From: GCA-002793235 sp965267355
Lineage (GTDB): Bacteria; Bacteroidota; Bacteroidia; Flavobacteriales_E; Vicingaceae
Assembly (NCBI GenBank): GCA_965267355.1
Contig: OZ253956.1
Location: 806,001 to 870,000, forward strand
Length of the DNA stretch: 64,000 nucleotides
Reading direction: 5' to 3'
The notes under the pieces are model-generated. The model made no database searches, had not been told where the DNA came from, and saw only the letters and a list, made by a program, of their open reading frames with translations. This document shows positions 41,932-51,216 of the stretch, piece by piece (the stretch's first letter is position 1; every line of letters begins with the position of its first letter). A program made the translations under genes and the position numbers.

Positions 41932-42762
41932 ATGAAAAAGAAGAAGATTTTATTTATTTCCCAAGAAATTACTCCTTACGTAGAAGAAAACGAATTATCA
42001 CATATTGGCAGGTACCTTCCACAAGGTATTCAGGAAAATGGCAAAGAAATACGCACATTTATGCCAAAATTTGGATGTATTAATGAGAGAAGAAACCAGT
42101 TACATGAAGTAATTCGTTTATCTGGAATGAACCTTATCATTAATGATAACGATCATCCTTTAATTATTAAAGTTGGTTCTATTCAGGCTGCCCGTATGCA
42201 GGTTTACTTTATTGATAGTGAAGATTTCTTTCAAAGAAAGGCCATTTTCCATGATAAAGAATCAGGTAAGTTTTTTGAGGACAATGATGAAAGAACAATC
42301 TTCTTTACCAGAGGTGTATTAGAAACTGTGAAAAAATTAGGTTGGGTTCCTGATATTATCCATTGCCATGGCTGGATGACTGGGTTGGTTCCATTATACA
42401 TCAAATCTTCTTATAAGAAAGAACCTATTTTTGAAAATTCTAAAGTTGTGTTCTCGGTTTACAATAATGAGTTTAAACCTGCGTTAAACTCTGACTTTGC
42501 AAAAAAAGCTATGATGGACGAAGTTCCTGAAGAAGATATTGCAAAATATAAAGATTCATCATTTGTTGGGATTAACAAGGCTGCCATGGAAATGTCTGAT
42601 GCAGTAATTCAAGCTAGCGAAACTATTCATCCAGACCTTGAAGATCACTTCCATAGTATGGATAAACCGAAACTAGGTTATTATTCTCCTGAAGAATATG
42701 TAGATGCTTACAACAATTTTTATGATGAAGTGTTAGCAACCGAAGGAGTTTTACAAGACTGA
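41932..42762 (+). CDS. Short GT5 (starch/glycogen synthase catalytic-domain) protein
   Basis: A 276-aa protein corresponding to the N-terminal Rossmann half of family 5 glycogen synthases: KKILFISQEITPYVEENELS (compare K-T-G-G-L region), RTFMPKFGCINERR, WVPDIIHCHGWMTGLVPLYI. The C-terminal nucleotide-sugar-binding half is absent, yet the gene is not broken, and similar short forms are usual in Flavobacteriia at this locus. A catalytic role is doubtful; a regulatory or glycan-binding role is an inference. The next gene starts 1 nt after its stop. Confidence 0.88.
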   Translation: MKKKKILFISQEITPYVEENELSHIGRYLPQGIQENGKEIRTFMPKFGCINERRNQLHEVIRLSGMNLIINDNDHPLIIKVGSIQAARMQVYFIDSEDFFQRKAIFHDKESGKFFEDNDERTIFFTRGVLETVKKLGWVPDIIHCHGWMTGLVPLYIKSSYKKEPIFENSKVVFSVYNNEFKPALNSDFAKKAMMDEVPEEDIAKYKDSSFVGINKAAMEMSDAVIQASETIHPDLEDHFHSMDKPKLGYYSPEEYVDAYNNFYDEVLATEGVLQD

Positions 42763-42763
42763 A

Positions 42764-44098
42764 ATGAAAAAAAATAAACTTTATTTAAGAGTGCGGAAAG
42801 TAGTTGTTCTTTCCGCTATCTTTTTTTTAATGGGGCTATATGCTTGTAAAAAAGACGGAAAACTTGTTCCTGATTTTGATGACGGTGGGTTAATTATTAA
42901 TTCCGTTGACACATTCACTTTAAGAACTAGTTTAGCCTTAAATGATTCTTTAAGAACAGATTTCTCGATATACAATCCCTTAGGGCTATATCACGACCCT
43001 ATTTTTGGGCCAGTATCCTCTTCTATATTTACGCAAGTATTGTTAACAGGTGTAAATGTTGATTTAAAGTCTACATCCTCTACCATGGATTCTATTGTGT
43101 TAACTCTAGATTATCTAGAGTTGTATGGTGATACCGCAACCCCAATGACAATTAATGTATATGAATTAAATAATGATTTAAGCTCTAGTTCTGAATACTA
43201 CTCCAAAACATACACTCCAAACAAAGGAGTTTTATTGGGTAGTAAAACATTCGTGCCTAATTTAACAGACAGTGTTTCATTGGTATTTAACTCAAGCAAA
43301 CAAAAAGCACATTTAAGAATTAAGTTGAGCAACACTTTTGGTCAAAGTATTATGGATGCTGATGCTGACGGTTCAAATTATCAAATGAACGACAACACCA
43401 CGTTTACAAATTTTATGAAGGGCTTATACATTACCACTGCTGATTCGGCTGGAAACACAACCCTTAACTCAGGAGAGGGCTCAATAGGTATAATGGATAT
43501 GAACTCTTCGTTATCCACTTTAACCATGTACTATAATGATACTTCTAAATATGATTTCACCATTAATTCTTCAGCTGTAAAATACTCTCGTTTTCAGCAT
43601 AATTATACAGGTACTGATATTGAAGCTCATTTAAACAGTTTACCTACAAAAGATACAACGGTTAGTTACATTTCCGCTTTAGCTGGGGTAAAAACCAAAG
43701 TTGAATTTCCATTTATTCAGGATTTAATTAAGGATGGATCCGTGTTAATTAATAAAGCCGAACTAATTGTTACCGTAGAAAATGGAACTGAAGGGAATTT
43801 TGACGAGCCTTTAGAGTCGATATCTTTGGCAGGAATAGATGCAAATGGTGATTCTTATTTTTTACCTGACTTTTTTGAAGGTCAGGATTATTTTGGGGGC
43901 ACTTATGATGAAGCCTCCAAAACTTACACCTTTAACATTGCTAGACATATTAGTGATTTAATTTATGGTAACTCAGAGAATCACGGGATTTATATTTTGG
44001 CAAACGGTGCAACCACTACAGCCAATCGTTCTGTAATTGGTTCTGAACATAGTACTACAGCAAAACTTAAATTTAAAATTACTTACTCTAAACTATAA
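42764..44098 (+). CDS. DUF4270 lipoprotein
   Basis: A 444-aa protein with a lipoprotein signal (VLSAIFFLMGLYAC, lipidated Cys at about residue 28) followed by KKDGK and a beta-rich mature domain (DTFTLRTSLALNDSLRTDFS; YNPLGLYHDPIFGPVSSSIF; YGNSENHGIYIL), matching the DUF4270 family by pattern and place. Function is unknown. It is co-transcribed with the GT5-like gene and glmS (3-nt gap). Confidence 0.9.
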   Translation: MKKNKLYLRVRKVVVLSAIFFLMGLYACKKDGKLVPDFDDGGLIINSVDTFTLRTSLALNDSLRTDFSIYNPLGLYHDPIFGPVSSSIFTQVLLTGVNVDLKSTSSTMDSIVLTLDYLELYGDTATPMTINVYELNNDLSSSSEYYSKTYTPNKGVLLGSKTFVPNLTDSVSLVFNSSKQKAHLRIKLSNTFGQSIMDADADGSNYQMNDNTTFTNFMKGLYITTADSAGNTTLNSGEGSIGIMDMNSSLSTLTMYYNDTSKYDFTINSSAVKYSRFQHNYTGTDIEAHLNSLPTKDTTVSYISALAGVKTKVEFPFIQDLIKDGSVLINKAELIVTVENGTEGNFDEPLESISLAGIDANGDSYFLPDFFEGQDYFGGTYDEASKTYTFNIARHISDLIYGNSENHGIYILANGATTTANRSVIGSEHSTTAKLKFKITYSKL

Positions 44099-44101
44099 TT
44101 T

Positions 44102-45946
44102 ATGTGTGGAATTGTAGCATACGTTGGTAATCAAGATGCTTACCCAATTTTAATTAAAGGTTTAAAAAGACTAGAATACAGAGGATATGATAGCTCTGGG
44201 GTTGCCATTATCAATAATGGTGGCATTAACCTTTACAAGAAACAAGGTAAGGTTGCTGAATTAGAAAATTTTGCTGCTGATAAAGATACGATTGGCACTA
44301 TAGGTATTGGTCATACCAGATGGGCAACGCATGGTGCCCCAAACGACAGCAATGCTCATCCACACTATTCTGGTTCCAATGATTTGGCAATAATTCATAA
44401 TGGAATTATTGAAAATTATGCTTCTTTAAAAAAAGAACTAACAACTAGAGGTCATTCTTTTGAAAGTGACACTGATACTGAAGTACTAATACATTTAATA
44501 GAAGATATACAGCAAAATACAGGTGCTGAACTAGCAGAAGCCGTGCGTATTGCTTTAAATGAAGTAATTGGTGCGTACGCAATAGTAATTGTAGACAAGC
44601 ACAACCCTAACACCTTAATTGCTGCCAAGAAAAGTAGCCCTTTAGTGATAGGTATTGGCAACAATGGTGAATACTATGTAGCTTCTGATGCGACTCCAAT
44701 TGTTGAGTATACGAAAAATGTGGTTTACCTAGAAGATGAAGAGATTGCAGTAATTGAAAAAGGGCAGGAACTTAAAATGATGGATATAAGGAGTCAAGAA
44801 ATTACACCTTACATTCAAGAACTTGAAGTTCATTTAGAAGCGATAGAAAAAGGTGGTTACGACCACTTTATGCTAAAAGAAATATATGAACAACCTCGCA
44901 CAATCAAAGACAGTATGCGTGGTAGAATAAATGTTGATAAGGGTATTGTTTCACTTGGTGGAATAAAGGATTATGAACAAAAGTTTATCAATGCTAACCG
45001 AATAATTATTGTGGCTTGTGGTACTTCATGGCATGCTGGTTTGGTTGGAGAGTATTTATTTGAAGACTTAACCAGAATTCCTGTTGAAGTAGAATATGCT
45101 TCAGAATTTAGGTACAGAAATCCGATAATTAATGAAAACGATGTGGTAATTGCAATATCACAATCTGGAGAAACAGCAGATACCTTAGCTGCCATTAAAA
45201 TGGCAAAAGAAAAAGGTGCAACCATTATTGGAATTTGCAATGTTGTTGGTTCATCTATTTCTAGAGAAACTCATGCAGGTTCTTATACACATGCAGGGCC
45301 AGAGATTGGTGTAGCATCAACAAAAGCATTTACAGCTCAGGTTACAGTCCTTTCTTTAATGGCATTATCTATTGCCCATAAAAAAGGATCTATTTCTGAA
45401 TCTAAGTTTCATCAGCTATTAGTTGAACTAGATTCAATTCCTGCAAAAGTTGAGAAAATGTTAGGTTCTGATGCACAGACTGTAGCCATAGCTGAACAAT
45501 TCAAAGATGCTAGAAACTTTTTGTATTTAGGTAGAGGATATAATTTCCCTGTAGCGTTAGAAGGAGCTTTAAAACTAAAAGAGATTTCTTATATACACGC
45601 AGAGGGTTACCCTGCTGCAGAAATGAAGCATGGGCCTATTGCCTTAATTGATGAGGAAATGCCTGTGGTTGTAATTGCTACCAAACATGGCAATTACGAA
45701 AAAGTTGTAAGTAACATCGAAGAAGTAAAAGCTCGTAGTGGTAAAATTATTGCCATTGTTACAGAGGGTGACACTGAAGTAAAAGCCATTGCCGATCACA
45801 TTATAGAAGTTCCTGAAACTGAAGATGCCTTGAGTCCATTATTGACTTCAATACCATTGCAATTGTTATCTTACCATATTGCAGTGATGAGGGGTTGTAA
45901 TGTTGATCAGCCAAGGAATTTAGCTAAATCAGTTACTGTTGAGTAA
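44102..45946 (+). CDS. glmS: Glutamine--fructose-6-phosphate aminotransferase (isomerizing)
   Basis: A 614-aa GlmS making glucosamine-6-phosphate for peptidoglycan and LPS. The N-terminal glutaminase starts with the catalytic Cys (MCGIVAYVGNQDAY) and has GHTRWATHGAPND and HNGIIENY; two SIS domains follow (VACGTSWHAGLVGEYLFE, ISQSGETADTLAAI, FLYLGRGYNFPVALEGALKL), and the end is DQPRNLAKSVTVE. There is no sign of a glmS ribozyme in the 3-nt gap upstream. The last 14 nt overlap a convergent gene. Confidence 0.98.
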   Translation: MCGIVAYVGNQDAYPILIKGLKRLEYRGYDSSGVAIINNGGINLYKKQGKVAELENFAADKDTIGTIGIGHTRWATHGAPNDSNAHPHYSGSNDLAIIHNGIIENYASLKKELTTRGHSFESDTDTEVLIHLIEDIQQNTGAELAEAVRIALNEVIGAYAIVIVDKHNPNTLIAAKKSSPLVIGIGNNGEYYVASDATPIVEYTKNVVYLEDEEIAVIEKGQELKMMDIRSQEITPYIQELEVHLEAIEKGGYDHFMLKEIYEQPRTIKDSMRGRINVDKGIVSLGGIKDYEQKFINANRIIIVACGTSWHAGLVGEYLFEDLTRIPVEVEYASEFRYRNPIINENDVVIAISQSGETADTLAAIKMAKEKGATIIGICNVVGSSISRETHAGSYTHAGPEIGVASTKAFTAQVTVLSLMALSIAHKKGSISESKFHQLLVELDSIPAKVEKMLGSDAQTVAIAEQFKDARNFLYLGRGYNFPVALEGALKLKEISYIHAEGYPAAEMKHGPIALIDEEMPVVVIATKHGNYEKVVSNIEEVKARSGKIIAIVTEGDTEVKAIADHIIEVPETEDALSPLLTSIPLQLLSYHIAVMRGCNVDQPRNLAKSVTVE

Positions 45947-46400
45947 CTTTTTTGAATTGATTTAAGTCTTTTTCAAACTGAGTAGCATCTGCTTCATTTT
46001 TAAAATTGAACCAAACTTCAGTTGTTTCTTTAAAGTCCTCTGTTTCTATTTCTTCGTGGAATAAGTCTTTGTATTCAATTTTGGTTTTTTTAATGAAAAC
46101 AGGTTCTTTAAAACTTAGAATCACTGCAGCTCCATCATCTGTTGGTATGGAATAAAAATCATCAAAAAAGTTAAAATCTAATTCAAAACTTATAGTGTTA
46201 CTTTCAACCGCATTTTCTAATTTACTTTCTACTGTTAGTGTTAAACCTTCAACTTTTGTAATCTGATGTTTTGCACCATTGCCTAAATTAGAATATGACT
46301 TAGTTATTGATTGTTGCACACTTTGAAAAACCTCTACTTTAGTTTGAGAATAGCTAAATGAAGAGATAGCTATAAGTAATATGGTAAATATTCTCTTCAT
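45933..46400 (-). CDS. Secreted protein of unknown function
   Basis: A 155-aa protein with a signal peptide (MKRIFTILLIAISSFSYSQ). I choose ATG 46400, one base overlapping the stop of the TM2 gene (TGATG); the frame extends four codons further. The mature part is beta/alpha-mixed and acidic with no motif I know. Its 3' end overlaps glmS by 14 nt, tail to tail. Confidence 0.75.
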   Translation of the reverse strand: MKRIFTILLIAISSFSYSQTKVEVFQSVQQSITKSYSNLGNGAKHQITKVEGLTLTVESKLENAVESNTISFELDFNFFDDFYSIPTDDGAAVILSFKEPVFIKKTKIEYKDLFHEEIETEDFKETTEVWFNFKNEADATQFEKDLNQFKKVTQQ

Positions 46401-46771
46401 CAATCTGCCCACATTATTATTTGGGTTTTGTTATCAAACTTATTAATGTCTTTAGTAAAAATAATATTTATTAAATCTACCAATGGTAAAATACCTAAAC
46501 CACCTAATGTAATTGAATATATTATTGGTGTTCTATGATGTGTTCCTAAGTATATCCTGTGCCCTCCCAAAAACCCAGTTAAAACAGTAAATATTATTGC
46601 TTTTACTCGTTTAAATTTTACTTTCTTTTCAACTTGAAGCTCGTCAATAAACTGAATAGAGGAATCTTGCTCAAGCTCAATTATCAATTGAAGTTGATTG
46701 AAGTTTAATTCGTTATTCGAGTACCCTTTACATGAAAGAATCAAGAGACCTAAAACAACAAAAATTCTCAT
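46400..46771 (-). CDS. TM2-domain lipoprotein
   Basis: A 123-aa protein with a lipoprotein-type signal (MRIFVVLGLLILSCKG, Cys about residue 14), a short soluble region and a C-terminal TM2 domain: two helices with the D/H-R-F/Y-Y-L-G motif (FLGGHRIYLGTHHRTPIIYS...GGLGILPLVDLINIIF). The combination of a lipobox with a two-helix TM2 domain recurs in Bacteroidota. Function is not known. It starts on the base after the cysC stop codon. Confidence 0.82.
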   Translation of the reverse strand: MRIFVVLGLLILSCKGYSNNELNFNQLQLIIELEQDSSIQFIDELQVEKKVKFKRVKAIIFTVLTGFLGGHRIYLGTHHRTPIIYSITLGGLGILPLVDLINIIFTKDINKFDNKTQIIMWAD

Positions 46772-47371
46772 TTACTTAGAAATTTGAGGAAGTATAACTT
46801 CTAATATTTGATTAGCAGCTTCATCTATAGATAATTCTGCTGTTTTAACATCAACGTCCGGGTTTGTAGGAGCTTCAAATGGAGAGTCGATACCAGTAAA
46901 ATTTTTAATCTCTCCTGCCCTAGCTTTTTTATATAATCCTTTCACATCTCTTTGCTCACAAATTTCTATAGGAGTATTTACAAAAACTTCTACAAAATCA
47001 TCATTCCCTACAATCTCTTTTGCTTGGTTTCTTATATCAATAGTTGGGCTTACAAAACAATTCAAGGTAATAATACCACAATTTAAAAACAGCTTATTTA
47101 CTTCTGCTATTCTTCGAATATTTTCAGCTCTATCTTCAACCGTAAAACCAAGGTTATTATTTATTCCCGTTCTTACATTATCACCATCTAATACTTGAGT
47201 TAAAAACCCTTTTTCTTTCAATTTCTGCTCTAATGCTATTGCAATAGTGGTTTTCCCTGAACCAGAAAGCCCAGTCATCCATATCACTTTGCCTTTTTGC
47301 TTTAGCAATTGCTCTTTATCAGTTCTCCCTAATATTCTATCAAAAGTTGGATGTATGTTTTCTTGACTCAT
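46772..47371 (-). CDS. cysC: Adenylylsulfate kinase (APS kinase)
   Basis: A 199-aa CysC that phosphorylates APS to PAPS. Walker A is VIWMTGLSGSGKTTIA, followed by VLDGDNVRTGINNNLGF, an R-A-E-N-I-R-R helix, FVEVFVNTPIEICEQRDVKG and the YKKARAGEIKNFTGIDSPFE block, all family hallmarks. ATG 47371 is preferred to a GTG two codons upstream. No cysD/cysN or PAPS reductase is in the window; cysQ at 51217 removes the PAP product. A TAAATTTG box 5 nt before ATG suggests a leaderless mRNA. Confidence 0.95.
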   Translation of the reverse strand: MSQENIHPTFDRILGRTDKEQLLKQKGKVIWMTGLSGSGKTTIAIALEQKLKEKGFLTQVLDGDNVRTGINNNLGFTVEDRAENIRRIAEVNKLFLNCGIITLNCFVSPTIDIRNQAKEIVGNDDFVEVFVNTPIEICEQRDVKGLYKKARAGEIKNFTGIDSPFEAPTNPDVDVKTAELSIDEAANQILEVILPQISK

Positions 47372-47376
47372 AAACA

Positions 47377-47384
47377 CAAATTTA
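47377..47384 (-). promoter_or_regulatory. Candidate -7 box (TAAATTTG) of cysC, leaderless layout
   Basis: On the minus strand TAAATTTG matches TAnnTTTG and ends 5 nt before the cysC ATG at 47371. No -33 TTG is visible. Confidence 0.45.
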
Positions 47385-47425
47385 GCCTTTTAAAATAAAT
47401 ATTTATACCGCACACATGTTTTACT

Positions 47426-47433
47426 TATCTTTG
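47426..47433 (+). promoter_or_regulatory. Candidate -7 box (TATCTTTG) of the deoC operon
   Basis: TATCTTTG matches TAnnTTTG and ends 17 nt before the deoC ATG at 47451; a TTT about 21 nt upstream could serve as a poor -33 element. Confidence 0.5.
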
Positions 47434-47450
47434 ACTTCCAATTGATTTTT

Positions 47451-48362
47451 ATGGCAAAATCTAAACTAAAATATTCCGGAAATCCATCACCAATTATAGA
47501 CCAAGTAGGCATATTGGATAGGGTTGAGCGAATAACAAAAAGGAGTTTAAAACAAGACACAAAAATGCAAGGCTTAAAATTGGCCTTGAACATGATTGAC
47601 CTTACCACATTGGAAGGTGCAGATACTGAAAGAAAGGTAATGCAGTTGTGTAATAAAGCACAACATTTACACGATGCTTATCCAGATTTACCAACTGTAG
47701 CTGCTGTTTGTGTTTATCCAAATTTTGTTAAAACTGCAAAAGAATGTTTAAAAGGAACTAAGATTAATGTCGCTTCTGTTGCCACAGCCTTTCCTGCTGG
47801 ACAATCTAGCTTAGACATTAAATTGCGTGATACAAAAATTGCTATTGATGCTGGTGCAGAAGAGGTAGATATGGTAATTAGTAGAGGAAAATTTCATTCA
47901 GGAGAATACAATTATGTGTTTGATGAAATAGCAGCAATCAAAGAAGCTTGTGGCAAGTCAAGACTTAAAGTAATATTAGAAACTGGCGAATTAGGCACCT
48001 TTGATAAGGTAAGAAAAGCTAGTGATATTGCTATTGAAGCTGGTGGAGATTTTATTAAAACATCGACAGGTAAAATCAGTCCAGCTGCAACTTTACCTGT
48101 TACTCTAGTTATGCTTGAAGCAATAAAAGATTATTACTATAAAACTGGAATACAAGTAGGAATGAAGCCAGCTGGTGGGATTTCTAACTCCAAATTAGCA
48201 TTACAATATTTAATGTTAGTGAAAGAAACATTAGGAGCAGATTGGTTAAACAATAAATGGTTCCGTTTTGGAGCCAGTAGTTTGGCCAATGATGTTCTAA
48301 TGCAAATTGTAAAACAAGACACCGGATTATACCAATCGAAAGATTACTTCTCAAAAGATTAA
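47451..48362 (+). CDS. deoC: Deoxyribose-phosphate aldolase
   Basis: A 303-aa DeoC of the longer type, splitting 2-deoxyribose-5-phosphate into glyceraldehyde-3-phosphate and acetaldehyde. Visible are MIDLTTLEGADTE, the VCVYPNFVKTAKECL block, EVDMVISRG, LKVILETGEL, the Schiff-base Lys in DFIKTSTGK and the proton-relay Lys in GMKPAGGIS. ATG 47451 is used, not the TTG nine bases upstream. Two aldehyde-dehydrogenase-like genes follow within 3 nt each, fitting acetaldehyde removal. Confidence 0.96.
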   Translation: MAKSKLKYSGNPSPIIDQVGILDRVERITKRSLKQDTKMQGLKLALNMIDLTTLEGADTERKVMQLCNKAQHLHDAYPDLPTVAAVCVYPNFVKTAKECLKGTKINVASVATAFPAGQSSLDIKLRDTKIAIDAGAEEVDMVISRGKFHSGEYNYVFDEIAAIKEACGKSRLKVILETGELGTFDKVRKASDIAIEAGGDFIKTSTGKISPAATLPVTLVMLEAIKDYYYKTGIQVGMKPAGGISNSKLALQYLMLVKETLGADWLNNKWFRFGASSLANDVLMQIVKQDTGLYQSKDYFSKD

Positions 48363-48365
48363 GCT

Positions 48366-49832
48366 ATGAGTAAAAAAACGATAGAAATAAACTTTGACAC
48401 GGGTTGGGATTTAGCCCCAGCTCCAGAAAGCACAAGCCACATACAACTTAATGAGAAGTATGATTTATTTATCGGAGGCAAATGGGTTAAACCAAGCTCG
48501 GGTAAATATTTTGCTACAACTAATCCTGCTACTGAAGAAAAGATTGCCATGGTAGCTGAAGGAAATGATAAAGATGTAGACAAAGCTGTTAAAGCTGCAA
48601 GAAAAGCTTATGATGAAGTATGGAGTAAAATGCCTGCTAATGAAAGAGGTAAATACGTTTATCGAATAGCGCGTTTAATGCAAGAAAAAGCTCGTGAATT
48701 AGCTGTAATTGAAACCATGGATGGCGGTAAACCTATTCGTGAATCTAGAGATATTGATATCCCTTTAGCTGCAGCACACTTCTTTTACTATGCAGGCTGG
48801 GCAGACAAATTAGATTATGCTTTCCCTAATAGAAAACCACAATCTTTGGGTGTTGCTGGACAAATTACTCCATGGAATTTTCCATTGTTAATGGCCGCTT
48901 GGAAAATAGCTCCTGCTTTAGCTACTGGAAATACTGTGGTTTTAAAACCTGCTGAAACAACACCTTTAACGGCCTTAAAACTAGCTGAGATAATTGAAGA
49001 ATCTGGTTTGCCTGCTGGAGTAGTAAATATAGTTACAGGAGCTGGTGATACTGGTGCAGCCATAGTAAATCACAAAGATGTAGACAAAATAGCTTTTACC
49101 GGATCTACTGGGGTTGGGAAGATTATCCAAAATGCTGTTGTTGGCACTAATAAAAAAGTAACTCTTGAGTTAGGTGGTAAAGCCGCTAATATCATTTTTG
49201 AAGATGCTGCTCTTGACCAAGCTGTAGAAGGAATTATTAATGGAATTTATTTTAACCAAGGTCATGTTTGTTGTGCTGGATCAAGACTTTTTGTACAAGA
49301 ATCTGTTTATGATTTAGTAATGAGAAAGCTAAAAGATAGAATGGATGCTTTAGTAGTTGGAAACCCTTTAGATAAGAATACTGATGTGGGAGCAATTAAC
49401 TCTAAAGAACAATTAACTACAATTAATAACTACCTTAAGATAGGAAAGAAAGAAGGCGGTGAAATGTATCAATCCAACTGCAAAATTCCTAGGAAAGGAT
49501 ATTGGTGTAAACCTACACTATTTACTAATGTTTCTCAATCAAGCAGGATAGTTCAAGAAGAAATTTTTGGCCCTGTATTAGCAGTACAAACTTTTAGAAC
49601 CGTTAGTGAAGTAATTGATAAAGCTAACAATACTCCTTATGGCTTGTCAGCTGGAGTATGGACAGACAAAGGCTCGAAATTGTTCAATTTAACAGCTCAA
49701 ATGAGAGCTGGAATTATTTGGGGTAATACTTACAACAAATTTGATCCTACATCTCCTTTTGGAGGATATAAAGAAAGTGGATTTGGGCGTGAAGGAGGAT
49801 TACATGGATTAAAACCTTACCTAAAATTTTAA
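48366..49832 (+). CDS. Aldehyde dehydrogenase
   Basis: A 488-aa complete NAD(P)-dependent ALDH. Visible are the catalytic Asn region (ITPWNFPLLMAAWKIAPALA), VVLKPAETTPLTAL, the Rossmann IAFTGSTGVGKII, general base Glu in VTLELGGKAANI, catalytic Cys in GHVCCAGSRLFVQ and PFGGYKESGFGREGG. It follows deoC by 3 nt and would oxidise the acetaldehyde formed by DeoC, the usual partnership in this operon type. Confidence 0.95.
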   Translation: MSKKTIEINFDTGWDLAPAPESTSHIQLNEKYDLFIGGKWVKPSSGKYFATTNPATEEKIAMVAEGNDKDVDKAVKAARKAYDEVWSKMPANERGKYVYRIARLMQEKARELAVIETMDGGKPIRESRDIDIPLAAAHFFYYAGWADKLDYAFPNRKPQSLGVAGQITPWNFPLLMAAWKIAPALATGNTVVLKPAETTPLTALKLAEIIEESGLPAGVVNIVTGAGDTGAAIVNHKDVDKIAFTGSTGVGKIIQNAVVGTNKKVTLELGGKAANIIFEDAALDQAVEGIINGIYFNQGHVCCAGSRLFVQESVYDLVMRKLKDRMDALVVGNPLDKNTDVGAINSKEQLTTINNYLKIGKKEGGEMYQSNCKIPRKGYWCKPTLFTNVSQSSRIVQEEIFGPVLAVQTFRTVSEVIDKANNTPYGLSAGVWTDKGSKLFNLTAQMRAGIIWGNTYNKFDPTSPFGGYKESGFGREGGLHGLKPYLKF

Positions 49833-49835
49833 CTA

Positions 49836-50717
49836 ATGACAAGAACTGAAGTATTGAAAACTTATAAAATATATATCGGTGGTAAATTTCCTAGAACAGA
49901 ATCTGGAAGATATTATACACCTAAAAACGAAGGTAATTCATTAGGAAATATATGCCTTTCTTCAAGAAAAGATTTTCGTAACGCTGTAGTTGCTGCAAGA
50001 AGCGCTTTTGGTGGATGGAGCGGAAAAACAGCCTACAACCGAAGTCAGATTTTATATAGAATTGCCGAAATGTTAGAAGGAAGAAAAGCGCAATTTGTAG
50101 ATGAATTAATACAGCAAGGTAACACAAAAGCTCAGGCTGAAAAAGAAGTTAATGCATCAGTTGATAGATTAATTTATTATGCTGGCTGGTGTGATAAATA
50201 CACTCAAATATTTAGTGCTGTTAACCCTGTTGCAACATCACATTTCAACTTTACAACTCCAGAACCTACAGGTGTTGTTGCTATAGTTGCTCCAGAAGAT
50301 ACTAGTTTAATTGGGCTGGTTTCATGTATTGCCCCTGTTATTGCTTCTGGAAACACTTGTGTAGTTTTAGCGTCTGAAAACAAACCGCTTTGTGCTGTAA
50401 CATTTGCTGAAGTATTGAATACTTCTGATGTTCCTGGGGGTGTTATAAATATTCTTACAGGGAACACTAAAGAATTACTTTCTCATATGTCTTCACACAT
50501 GGATGTAAATGCATTTTTATATGCAAGAGGTGATAAAAAAGAAATGGTTGAAGTTCAAAAACAAGGAGTAGAAAATTTAAAACGAGTAACGTTAAAAGAC
50601 TTTTCTAAACCATATTCATCAGAACATGAAAATCCATATTTCATAGAAGATTTCGTGGAAATGAAAACTACTTGGCACCCTATAGAAAAAATTGGTCCTG
50701 CTGGAAGCGGTTATTAA
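49836..50717 (+). CDS. Half-length aldehyde-dehydrogenase-like protein lacking the catalytic domain
   Basis: A 293-aa protein aligned with the N-terminal (NAD-binding) part of ALDHs: YKIYIGGKFPRTESGRYYTP, SRKDFRNAVVAARSAFGGWS, VVAIVAPEDTSLIGLVSCIA, SGNTCVVLASENKPLCAV, VPGGVINILTGNTKELL. The catalytic Asn of N-F-P is replaced (PEDTSL) and the Glu/Cys-bearing C-terminal half is missing, with a natural stop and no remnant downstream. It is therefore probably a non-catalytic partner of the complete ALDH 3 nt upstream; this short form recurs in deoC operons. Confidence 0.85.
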   Translation: MTRTEVLKTYKIYIGGKFPRTESGRYYTPKNEGNSLGNICLSSRKDFRNAVVAARSAFGGWSGKTAYNRSQILYRIAEMLEGRKAQFVDELIQQGNTKAQAEKEVNASVDRLIYYAGWCDKYTQIFSAVNPVATSHFNFTTPEPTGVVAIVAPEDTSLIGLVSCIAPVIASGNTCVVLASENKPLCAVTFAEVLNTSDVPGGVINILTGNTKELLSHMSSHMDVNAFLYARGDKKEMVEVQKQGVENLKRVTLKDFSKPYSSEHENPYFIEDFVEMKTTWHPIEKIGPAGSGY

Positions 50718-50778
50718 AATCCAATCCTTTTAGTTTATTAAATCGTAATGCTTACAATTGCATTACATTCTTAACCTT

Positions 50779-51213
50779 ATGGCTGAAGATTTATTGGTAA
50801 AAAGACATTTAGCTAAAACTATGACTTGGCGAATTGTAGGATCTATCGATACTATGATTATAGGATGGCTAGTTTCTGGTGACCCTTTGGTTGGTTTATC
50901 TATAGGTGGTACTGAAGTAATAACAAAAATGATACTGTACTTTTTACATGAAAGGGCTTGGTTTAAATACGGTTATAGAAAAGATAATGAAGGAAACAAT
51001 ATCATGTCCATCAAAAGGCATTTAGCTAAAACTTTTACTTGGAGAATAATAGGAACAATTGATACCATGTTATTAGCCTGGATAATTTCAGGTGACCCAA
51101 TGACAGGATTAAAAGTTGGAAGCATTGAAGTTGTTACTAAAATGATTTTATACTACATTCACGAACGTGTTTGGCATAAGTTTAACTTTGGTGTAAATAC
51201 AAAAGAAAATTGA
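50779..51213 (+). CDS. DUF2061 protein with two tandem copies of the domain
   Basis: A 144-aa small membrane protein made of two copies of one ~65-residue unit: (S/V)KRHLAKTMTWRIVGSIDTM, IIGWLVSGDPLVGLSIGGTE, VITKMILYFLHERAWFKYGY and again from about residue 78. Each copy has two hydrophobic helices. ATG 50779 is preferred to an in-frame TTG seven codons upstream. DUF2061 genes are often near sulfate-assimilation genes; here cysQ starts 3 nt after it. Transport or a membrane scaffold role is unproven. Confidence 0.88.
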   Translation: MAEDLLVKRHLAKTMTWRIVGSIDTMIIGWLVSGDPLVGLSIGGTEVITKMILYFLHERAWFKYGYRKDNEGNNIMSIKRHLAKTFTWRIIGTIDTMLLAWIISGDPMTGLKVGSIEVVTKMILYYIHERVWHKFNFGVNTKEN

Positions 51214-51216
51214 GTT

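Noticed and set aside
44099..44101. A glmS ribozyme before glmS
   Set aside because: Only three bases separate the DUF4270 stop and glmS, so there is no room for one.
47442..47450. TTG start of deoC at 47442
   Set aside because: ATG at 47451 begins the typical MAKSKLKYSG start, and TTG adds only three unconserved residues.
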